Positions 10,909 to 19,675 of a stretch of DNA of 64,000 nt are shown one piece after another (positions within the stretch are counted from its first letter, which is position 1; the number at the start of each line of letters is the position of its first letter). The stretch comes from Astropecten irregularis (lineage: Eukaryota > Echinodermata > Asteroidea > Paxillosida > Astropectinidae), in contig OZ020263.1 in assembly GCA_963971285.1 (NCBI GenBank), positions 4,278,001 to 4,342,000 of the forward strand. Direction: 5' to 3'. The notes under the pieces were generated by a model, which saw only the letters and a program-made list of their open reading frames with translations, made no database searches and was not told the origin of the DNA. The translations under genes and the position numbers were made by a program.

Positions 10909-11650
10909 CAGGTACATAATTGTAAAAAGTTTAAAACGTTGCAAAACTTAACGAAAGTTCCCCTTTTTAAGACAACATATTTCACTTCACCTATTTTCCC
11001 CAAGGAAGATATGATCATGATACTTTACAACTCTGTTCTAAAGTTCTTTTAATTTTTCCGAAACCCAATCAGGGAAAGTAAGTTCTTTTGGTCTGTGAAT
11101 CTACAAAATTTTGTTGTGGAAAGTCAGGTTGAGTTTGAACTTCATGCTTATAAGGGCCGGAGCAGTTTTCAATTTTTCTAGGGGTAGTTTTGTACTAAAA
11201 TGTATGTACGATAAGCCTTGGGCTAATTCATGTTGGATGAGGGTATGGCTTCATTGCACATTCACATTTGAATTTGTCCAACAAAATACGTTTTATGGTA
11301 AGCCCATGAACAGTATTACCCTCCATCTTTGAAATGGTCTTGTGACTTTATGCCATTCCCAATGTATTAATGCTTGTCTTCTCTTAGTTACAATACCTTT
11401 CACCTTGAATCATGCAATATGTACCAGTGGTATCCTCAGTCTGAAAAAGAAAAAATACTGGATATGCATGTGCAGTTTCAGCGGAGTACCGGACACAATT
11501 CAGACTAATTCCCTGATATAATGGCCTCACTACGGTACTGTTCAGGGGGAACCAACCCTAACCCTCTACACTTTATATCACACAAGACAAGAGCTGCTTA
11601 CCACGCATTACCAGAGTCTCCAACTGTCCAATGGGTAACCGCATCATAAA
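10909..11650 (+). other. 3' flank / possible 3' UTR of TRMT10A
   Basis: No coding signal is seen. The first 650 bases are unique-looking AT-rich sequence. From about 11562 the sequence is a repeat homologous to 9082-9179, which is then interrupted by the CRE element. The nearest plain AATAAA on this strand outside repeats is at 14860-14865. Confidence 0.4.
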
Positions 11651-11721
11651 CTAGACATTTAAGTGTTCGTGGACGAACACGGAGCTGTTCCGACTTATTT
11701 GATCAGCTTTATAAGCTCCGA

Positions 11722-12171
11722 TGACGTCATGATAACGTCATGGTCACGTCATGGTCATTTACAAAGCAGCATGCATCTAAAGTTCTAACAAAGCTTTTGT
11801 GAAAAGAATCATTACCATAGCTTTTGTCATACTCAAGATATGCTGCAAACATAAATAATGCCTTTTGATGACGTCATGATGACGTCACAGTCAATTTCAC
11901 AACAGCATGCAAATCTACAGGGTCTAACAAAGCTTTTACAAAAAGAACCAATACCGTAGCACTTACCGTTCTCGAGATATAATGCTTTTAACCAAAAATT
12001 ACCTTTTTTGATGACGTCATGATGACGTCACTGTAAATTTCGGGGCAGCATGCACAACTACATGATGTAACAAATTTTTTACAAAAAGAATCATTACCGT
12101 AGCACTTACCGTTCTCGAGATATGCTGCTAAAAATAAAATCAGCATTTTTTATGACGTCATGATGACGTCA
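11722..12171. promoter_or_regulatory. CRE (TGACGTCA) array, first copy
   Basis: Perfect TGACGTCA palindromes start at 11722, 11869, 11880, 12012, 12023, 12153 and 12164. Within pairs the spacing is 11 bases, about one helical turn; pairs are about 141-147 bases apart. TGACGTCA is the consensus for CREB/ATF bZIP factors. Whether it is bound here is unknown. Confidence 0.6.
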
Positions 12172-12531
12172 CGGTAAATTTCTTGGCAGCATGCACAACT
12201 ACATGATGCTACTAAGCCTTTGCAAAAAGAATCATATTCATAGCCTTAGTCGTTCTCAAGATATGCTGCTAACAAAATTGACTAATTAAATATGCAAATG
12301 AGCTGTCACGTGCCTAATTAATTAAGAATTTTAACAAACTCAGTCTTATAATAAACTTCAGCTTATAAGCTTTCATATGATACCTCATATAAGCTGACCA
12401 GAACAAGATTATAGAAGATTAGGAATAAACAAACTTTGGGTGATAAAGTATAATAATAACTAGACATTTTAAGTGTTCGTGGACGAACACGGAGCTGTTC
12501 CGACTTATTTGATCAGCTTTATATGCTCCGA

Positions 12532-12971
12532 TGACGTCATGATGACGTCACGGTCATTTACAAAGCAGCGTGCATCTAAAGTTTCTAACAAAGCTTTTGT
12601 GAAAAGAATCATTACCATAGCTTTTGTCATTCTCAAGATATGCTGCAAACATAACTTATGCATTTTGATGATGTCATAATGACGTCACAGTTACTTTCAC
12701 AACATCATGCAAATCTACAGGGTCTAACAAAGCTTTTACAAAAAGAACCAATACCGTAGCACTTACCGTTCTCGAGATATAATGCTATTAACCAAAAAGT
12801 ACCTTTTTTGATGACGTCATGATGACGTCACTGTAAATTTCGGGGCAGCATGCACAACTACATGATGTAACAAAGCTTTTACAAAAAGAATCATTATTGT
12901 AGCACTTACCGTTCTCGAGATATGCTGCTAATTATAAAATCAGCATTTTTGATGACGTCATGATGACGTCA
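12532..12971. promoter_or_regulatory. CRE (TGACGTCA) array, second copy
   Basis: Perfect TGACGTCA palindromes start at 12532, 12543, 12680, 12812, 12823, 12953 and 12964, at the same pair spacing as in the first copy. At 12669 the partner site has decayed to TGATGTCA. Confidence 0.6.
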
Positions 12972-13249
12972 CGGTAAATTTTTTGGCAGCATGCACAACT
13001 ACATGATGCTACTAAGCCTTTGCAAAAAGAATCATATTCATAGCCTTTGTTGTTCTTGAGATATGCTGGTTACAAAATTGACTAATTAAATATGCAAATG
13101 AGCTGTCACGTGCTCAATTAATTAAGAATTTTAACAAACTCAGTCTTAGGATTAACTTCAGCTTATAAGCTTTCATTAGATACCTCATCTAAGCTGATCC
13201 GAAGAAGCTAAGTAAGAGATAAGGAATAAACAAACTTTGGGTGATAAAG

Positions 13250-13250
13250 T

Positions 13251-13281
<31 letters not shown>

Positions 13282-13329
13282 TCAGAACAAAAACAAAACC
13301 TGTTCCGACATCGGAAATGTCGGAACAGC

Positions 13330-13362
<33 letters not shown>
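13250..13362. repeat. Two AAT/TAA microsatellite tracts
   Basis: Tracts at about 13250-13278 and 13329-13362 are each followed by the same roughly 50-base spacer and hairpin. They form the 3' end module of the CRE element and generate isoleucine- or asparagine-run open frames that are not genes. Confidence 0.85.
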
Positions 13363-13365
<3 letters not shown>

Positions 13366-13479
13366 TCAGAACAAAAACAAAACCTGTTCCGACATCAGAA
13401 ATGTCGGAACAGCTAATTACGCATTTCCACACAAACCACACCGAAGTGTATTATGGTATGCAGGATGCCACACTATTAT

Positions 13480-13609
13480 GGCCGTGTCCCAAATCTCTGG
13501 CTGCGGCTGCAACACGCGCACCTATGGCAGCCACTAGCCAGTGACTGCAGCCGCTTCCATAGACTTGTGTGTTATTTGCAGCCGTAGCCAGACATTTGGG
13601 ACACGGCCT
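13480..13609. mobile_element. MITE, GGCCGTGTCCCAAATCTCTGG family, copy 2 (nested)
   Basis: Clean inverted ends, GGCCGTGTCCCAAATCTCTGG and agacatttgggacacggcc. It interrupts the old repeat whose uninterrupted counterpart is at 9180-9265, so it is a second insertion into the same host repeat as the CRE element. Confidence 0.85.
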
Positions 13610-13639
13610 AATATTACAGGAAAAACCATGTCTGGTAAC

Positions 13640-15040
13640 TGTGGTATGCAGGAGGGTATATAACAGAATATAAGGCAACTCACAATGCTTTTATGGGTAA
13701 AATCATAATTTGCTTTATTCATAGCTCCACTCATTGTTGATAACAATTGTTTTTTTGTTCTGTAAGGATAACTAGTCCAATCTATTGTGTTATTTATACA
13801 TGTACTACATGTAGTAAGCATATCATATCTACCCATTTACAATCATATTGGAGTATTAAGTCTTTACGACAGTTGTGATACAAAGTAGTGAGTTCAAACC
13901 ATAAGTAGCTATCTACATTGTGAACACCAAGGGTGGATTTCGGTGTACGTGATCATGCCAAATCATTCGTGTATTAAACATTGTCAATAGAGATGCATTC
14001 CATTCAAACAATCATGTGCTGTTCAAAATGATAGGAAACCCCTAGAACTGGGAATTTGTGATTTTTATTTTGGAAAACAGGTTCACATAGTATCTTACTC
14101 ATGGCAAGCTGGTTGGAGCTTCATGGATCTGCGTTCAGTACGCAGTGAATTTTGTTTCATCACAAGAGTGCTGTGCATGTTTAGCAAGTAACTTTGCCCC
14201 ATGTGTGTGTTACTTCAAGATATCCAATGTATCTTCCCTAATACAGGGCCAGAGACAAATTTCATGGCCGATACCAGAAGCACAAAATAAGGATGGCAAC
14301 AGAGAAATTGCACTGTACCTTAGCTAAGCCACCATGATGTCATGTGTGAGACGGTTCCATTCTTAACACTGATTAACTGCTACTTGTTTGTTAACATTAT
14401 CGGATACATCTTTGTGAATTAATTTCAGGGTCAATGTGTTCTTCTATTTGGTTTGATTGTTTGAATATCTGGAAGCTCTCCCATTTGGTGAAGATTTCAT
14501 GATAAAAATTACATCAAATATGTCACATGTATGCACCTTTTGCAAGTTCAATGGTTATACAACAGTTAAAGGATTATTTTCTTGTCCTTTCTTGAAAAGA
14601 CAGAATTATTAAAATTACACCGATCAAACGCACATGCAGCGTGACTCATAGCATGCATTCACGTGAAAGCTTGCACACAATTACTCAATACTGATTAGTC
14701 TATTTACACTTTTTAAGTGTCCGTGAGAAAAAAAACACCAAGAAATTATTATTGCGCAAATACAGGCTGCTTGGAAAACCTTTAAAGACTGTATCATAAG
14801 ATGTTCTATACAATATGTACATTATTTAACAATATTGGATTGTCGTTGAGCAATTTTACAATAAAACGAGACAAAATATACAGTTGAAGTTTTTTGTTTG
14901 AGTAAAATTCTTTCTCTGTTCCCAAGAAGATTTATGCTCTAGCTATCCATTAAAGAATCCATATTAACTTGAGTCGTGTTAGTATACCCCTAAGTTAACG
15001 CCTTAAAAACCATCCCAGTCCACCAAAACATAATGTTAAA
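13640..15040. other. Intergenic stretch, no gene seen
   Basis: AT-rich sequence with no recognisable coding or repeat signature. AATAAA at 14860-14865 on the plus strand could serve a long TRMT10A 3' end, but nothing else supports it. Confidence 0.4.
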
Positions 15041-15235
15041 CATCAAATAACCACAAGGGAAACCGACTGGATACATTTTTAGTCATTGAAAAGTGAACAC
15101 AGAAAATTTGACAAAGTGGGATTCGAACCAGTACCCCTGGAATGCCGGAGCGGTATTCAACCTACTAGTAAGCTGGTTGAGAGCTTGGGCAGCATTCTGA
15201 GGGTTCCGGTTCGAATCCCACTTTCAAATTTTCAT
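15040..15235. repeat. Head-to-head pair of SINE ends
   Basis: A minus-oriented SINE tail (caaataaccacaaggga, then gtgaacacagaaaatttgac and gtgggattcgaaccag) is followed at about 15170-15230 by an inverted partial copy (ggttcgaatcccactttcaa). Together they form a large imperfect hairpin. Confidence 0.6.
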
Positions 15236-15774
15236 TGTAAAAAAAATAATAAATAAAGTTATTAAAAATAAGAAATCAACTGCCAAAATTTAAGAATATC
15301 AATTGAATTCTCTCACAAATCAGTTCCAGTTTCTGTATGAATTTATTCCTCTGGTTTACTACAATCTTTCACCTTATTCTCCTCTACCAATGTTCATTAA
15401 AGACTTCTGGATCTCAATTTCTCATTTCTTTTCCCTTGGGAACTATCCCTGCCTTCTAGTGATAATGGCTCGTATTCATAAAAACTAGCAGGTGCTTCCA
15501 AGAAAATACTTCTAGTAAGCACTTTTTTCTCTAAGTATTTAGCATAAGGTGAAGCTTATACTTGATTTCATATTCATAAAACAAGCATTTGGTACAGAAT
15601 GCAAGAAACTTCAAGGTTGCTTTGTGGTTTTGTGGTTAAGTACCTATTCAACTGCCAGTGGAATACAGATTGGTTTGATGTTAATGGGATTACATGAACA
15701 ATTTGAGAGAAGAAACCATTGTCAGAGGATAGCAACTGTTTGGCTCCTTGCAGGCGGGCAGATTTAGCCTTCAG

Positions 15775-15850
15775 AAAACAGGGGGGTTGGGAAGCAAACT
15801 AAGTGTCATTTCGATGAAATCAAGTCCTAAACTGAGTCGCAATTTGAAAA
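15775..15850. repeat. Left direct repeat flanking the minisatellite
   Basis: The block (aaaacaggggggttgggaagc... gatgaaatcaagtcctaaact) recurs in the same orientation at about 16780-16845, after the minisatellite. Confidence 0.75.
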
Positions 15851-15879
15851 ACTTATCGAGGGACGTGTCATGGCTAGAG

Positions 15880-16775
15880 CCGGGCACTACTTCATACTGG
15901 GGGACCTACTAGGGGAACTACCGGTGGGCACTACTTCATACTGGGGGAACTACCGGTGGGCACTACTTCATGCTGGGGGAACTACCGGGGGGCACTACTT
16001 CATACTGGGGGAACTACTGGGGGAACTACCGGGGGGCACTACTTCAAACTGGGGGAACTACTGGGGGAACTACCGGGGGCACTACTTCATACTGGGGGAA
16101 CTACTGGGGAACTACCGGGGGGCACTACTCCATACTGGGGGAACTACCGGGGGCACTACTTCATACTGGGGGAACTACTGGGGGAACTACCGGGGGCACT
16201 ACTTCATACTGGGGGAACTACTGGGGAACTACCGGGGGGCACTACTCCATACTGGGGGAACTACCGGGGGCACTACTTCATACTGGGGGAACTACTGGGG
16301 GAACTACCGGGGGCATTACTCCATACTGGGGGAACTACCGGGGGGCACTACTTCATACTGGGGGAACTACTGGGGGAACTACCAGGGGGCATTACTCCAT
16401 ACTGGGGGAACTACCGGGGGGCACTACTTCATACTGGGGGAACTACTGGGGGAACTACCGGGGGGCACTACTCCATACTGGGGGAACTACCGGGGGGCAC
16501 TACTTCATAGTTGGGGAACTACTGGGGGAACTACCAGGGGCACTACTCCATACTGGGGGAACTACTGGGGGCACTACTTCATACTGGGGGAACTACCTGG
16601 GGCCACTACTCCATACTGGGGGAACTACTAGGGGAACTACCGGGGGGCACTACTCCATACTGGGGGAACTACTTCATACTGGGGGAACTACCTGGGGCCA
16701 CTACTCCATACTGGGGGAACTACTAGGGGAACTACCGGGGGGCACTACTTCATACTGGGGGAACTACCTGGGGGA
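15880..16775 (+). repeat. G-rich minisatellite, GGGGGAACTAC units
   Basis: About 0.9 kb of tandem units built from TGGGGGAACTAC and CGGGGGGCACTACTTCATAC modules, combined into periods of about 32 and 44 bases. Runs of five or more G occur every 10-20 bases on this strand, so G-quadruplex formation is plausible. The array is free of stops in all three forward frames over 0.5-0.8 kb because the unit contains no forward stop. The predicted Gly/Thr/Tyr/Trp-rich repeats are therefore not evidence of a protein. Confidence 0.9.
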
Positions 16776-16779
16776 AGAA

Positions 16780-16845
16780 AACAGGGGGGTTGGAAAGCAA
16801 AAAGTGTAATTTTGATGAAATCAAGTCCTTAACTGAGTCACAATC
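16780..16845. repeat. Right direct repeat flanking the minisatellite
   Basis: The counterpart of 15775-15850 (aaaacaggggggttggaaagc... gatgaaatcaagtccttaact), in direct orientation. Confidence 0.75.
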
Positions 16846-16987
16846 TGGGCATAAAACATGAAAACATTCAAATCACATGCAGGTATGAAAATGGTTTTTA
16901 AATTACCAGAATTTTAAAGGGTGCTCATTTTCGGTCTCCATTTATAATACTGATAGTTACTAATAATACATCGGTCTGCGCTACACC

Positions 16988-17169
16988 CAGTGGCGTCACC
17001 AGACTTTTGAGTCTGGGGGGGCACAAGCAATTGTTGGGGGGGGCAAACTTGTTATATATTATATTTTTTTTCACCAACCCAAATCTCAAATGGGGGGGCA
17101 CGAGGGGGGGCACGAGGTTGTCCAGGGGGGACACGTGCCCCCCCTGGCCCCCCCTTGGCGACGCCACTG
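16988..17169. mobile_element. hAT-type MITE with perfect 8 bp target duplication
   Basis: The ends are CAGTGGCGTCACC and GGCGACGCCACTG, and GCTACACC stands on both sides (16980-16987 and 17170-17177). CAG-beginning inverted ends and an 8 bp duplication are hAT hallmarks. The interior is G-rich (ggggggcac motifs) and resembles the element at 35624-36500. Confidence 0.9.
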
Positions 17170-18229
17170 GCTACACCCTACAAAACCCTCTCTAGATCCG
17201 CCACTTGAACCATTCCTCACTGAGGTAACATCGGGCAGCATGTCGGACGAAGATGTGACGGGTAGCTAGCCAGTCCACATTTTCTTCATCAAAACGATAA
17301 AAACGCATGAAGTACGATGGCCAATACATTTGCCTGACCTTATAAACATTTATTTTCCTCCCTGCACCTTCCACAAGTTCAATGTAGCCAGCCACGCCAA
17401 GCACAAGTAATCACAACGACGTTCAAGCCTGGTCTGGAGCAACCTTAGAATTTTCCAAGGATATGCTTGTAGTTTATGCTTAATACTACTCTTTATGAAT
17501 ATGTATAGAAGGAGATGCTTCTACTTTTAGTATTTGCTCGATGTCTTGAAGGAGATACTTTTACCTGAAGCATATGCTTAAAAGTATAAGCAAATCCTTC
17601 CCTTTTTATGAATATGGTGCATGCTAAATACTTGAAAAGTGAAGTAAAAGCATATGCTACGTTTTTATGAATACCAGCCAATATTTTGAAAAAATAGAAG
17701 GTGAATACTTTGCTTTCTAATCTACTCATTTGCTACAAACAGGGGGCCGACTTTTTTGCCCTTAAATATAAAAAAGCAGGTAGAATTCAATGCTGGCTGG
17801 TTATAAATCCCAAACTTTACCTGTAACCGTCAGAAAATGTGCAGTTTAACGCCAGTGCATGTAGTTTTTGTTAGCTGTGCTATGTAAAAGCCTCACAGCT
17901 TTCCGGAGTTTCACTTTCAGCAAGCAATTAATGTACATTGTACATAAATTAATGAATGTCATGACAATCGTGCTATTAAAATTGTTCAAGCATGGGTACA
18001 TCAAACGATACACAGTTGAATCTGAGTTTACCTGCAAGTTTTGGAAAATGTTTAAAAAGAGTCGGACCCCTGGCTACGTGGATAAAGGCACAGTGGAACA
18101 CAAACTTGATCTTACTTCTGATTACACACAAGAACTAAGAATCAAGCACTAATATGACTTGTAAAAGGCAGAAATACACACTATACGCCAAGCGTGAGAT
18201 GAGATAACTGTAAAGAATCAATGCTATCT

Positions 18230-18367
18230 GGGGTGGATTTCACTTTATAACTCATCGTATCTTATTGGTAGGATTTATGATGCATTGCAGCCCTACGTAG
18301 AATACCATGGGTTATCCTTCATAACTCGAGTTACGATCGATCGTAGGGCTTCGTGAAATGGACCCCA
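18230..18367. mobile_element. MITE, GGGGTCGATTTCACGAAGCCC family, copy 2
   Basis: The left end ggggtggatttcac and right end gggcttcgtgaaatggacccc are inverted, with gatcgatcgta inside. Related copies are at 5786-5938 and 44106-44252. Confidence 0.75.
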
Positions 18368-19475
18368 GGTTGATCAAACAACGTTGCTGGAGTCAAAATT
18401 AACGGTGGGAAAACAGGAGGACCAATTGCATCAGCAAAGTTATTATACTACAGCTGGCCAGTATTAATAATTCTTATTAATAATACATGTATTAATAATC
18501 TGATTCAAGAGAATTTTGATTAAAAGCAACAATCAACCACAAGTTATAAACGTCACACAATTTTAACCATTCAATGGCTTATTAGAAATTTGTACAACAT
18601 ACTGAAGAATATGTTTTACAGGGCTCGATTTCAAAAAAGGCTAAGACAAATCACAACATGCGTATCAATCTTAATTGCTAAGCAAGTGATGTCACATTAC
18701 TTGCTGCTATAGAAACATGAACAACTCATCTAAAAGATTAATCTCAAATCTTTGTGAAATCGACCACTGGTCCTACAAATACATGTTCATGTAAATTAAT
18801 TTTGACCCCTAGCAGATGCCAAATCTATTCCCAATACATTTGCTGGCTGAGGAGGTTCACAGCAGCATTTCAAGTTGCGAATACAAAGCTGGCTGTTTGG
18901 AATGCCCTACATATAAAAATCCATATTTATGTTACACAGTATAAAATGTACATGTGTATACCTAAAACTATCCATAACATGTATCATTAGAATGTTATCA
19001 TCTGTACAAAACGGAAGGATTTACAGTGCACCATGTTCTATTTTTGTGTTAATAATAATAATACAATGACATTCCGACCAATATTTCTGGCCAGTACATC
19101 AAATTTAAGGACGGATGCAGAAGAAATAAGTGAAAATTGGTTCTTAATCTGCAGTTGTTTTTTTTGCACTAATTTACATGCTATACACAAGCACTGCTTG
19201 TTTTACAGGAAAGTACAAACTTCAAAGATGAATCTAGAACATGGTTGATTCATTAGACAGAATAAATATTTTCAAGGAAGGAACTTCACAGAGTAAACCA
19301 AGGCAATTACCTTAGTGCACTAGTTCACCATCAACCGGTCCAGTAAAAAATTCCAGTGTCTCTCGCAGAAATGCGTTGCTCTTATTGATAGCCGAGGGAA
19401 AAATCACCTCGCCCTGTAAGAGGAACCAAGTTCCTGCCCTGTATTATGAAAAAAAACTGCTAGTTTAAAATGAAT
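18368..19475. other. 3' flank of TBATA, no gene seen
   Basis: It contains AT-rich sequence, a TAATA-rich palindrome near 18470-18500, and a decayed copy of a gatttcaaaaaaggct / gtgaaatcgacc inverted repeat at about 18621-18765. No clear polyadenylation signal for the minus-strand gene could be chosen. Confidence 0.4.
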
Positions 19476-19675
19476 TCAATTGACGATTGTTGCCTGGTCG
19501 ATATTCCTCACTTGGCCATCTTTTGGTGTTGAGATGTAGCGGAGCTTGGGTGTCTGGGGAGCTGGTGCTGGAGCCTGCTCCTCTATGCGGGATTTGGACC
19601 GAGTGGCCGGCCGCTGGTCGTGCTCGATCCTGAAGATGTCGGGCTTGCCGCTCTTCTGTCTCAGTGCAGGATGGT
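19476..19675 (-). CDS. TBATA: TBATA coding exon 7 (last)
   Basis: Acceptor ccaaacag; it enters in phase 1 and ends with TGA at 19478-19476. It encodes a Pro/Ala-rich stretch (EEQAPAPAPQTPKLRYIS) and a short tail. The frame is fixed by the upstream exon; a longer open frame here in another phase is not the gene. Confidence 0.8.

Larger units (their letters stand above)
11652..13416. mobile_element. Pearl/Helentron-like element with a CRE-rich tandem core
   Basis: Two head-to-tail copies (about 11652-12460 and 12461-13260) each begin with an 8 bp-arm palindrome, gtgttcgtggacgaacac, and then GGAGCTGTTCCGAC. Each holds four or five units of about 141-147 bases, with a shared ending (cttcagcttataagctttcat). 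An AAT microsatellite follows, then a hairpin (CTGTTCCGACAT / ATGTCGGAACAG) at 13384-13412, directly followed by CTAA. The 3' microsatellite-hairpin module occurs twice (hairpins near 13300-13328 and 13384-13412). Subterminal inverted repeats, a tandem core, a microsatellite, a 3' hairpin and a CTRR-like end are the known plan of nonautonomous Helentron/HINE and bivalve 'pearl' elements. No Rep/helicase is encoded. The class assignment is inferred from structure. Confidence 0.6.
15473..17680. mobile_element. Possible 2.2 kb element bounded by inverted GTATTCATAAAAAC ends
   Basis: The left end CGTATTCATAAAAACTAGCA is mirrored on the right by TAGC(ATATGC)TACGTTTTTATGAATAC, and a second inverted match (aagtatttagcat) lies inside both ends. 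The interior carries a G-rich minisatellite and a hAT MITE but no recognisable transposase. It could instead be two separate copies of a short palindromic repeat. Confidence 0.4.

Noticed and set aside
11860..12975. CRISPR-like or gene-coding tandem array
   Set aside because: The units are 141-147 bases of near-identical eukaryotic repeat without unique spacers, stops occur in all frames, and the context is an animal genome.
13208..13544. Open frames with long Asn or Ile runs
   Set aside because: They are translations of the AAT microsatellite plus repeated spacer.
15870..16809. Three long overlapping repetitive open frames (253, 184 and 279 codons) as repeat proteins
   Set aside because: They are the same minisatellite read in three frames. 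The unit simply lacks stops, and there is no unique coding sequence on either side or splice context.
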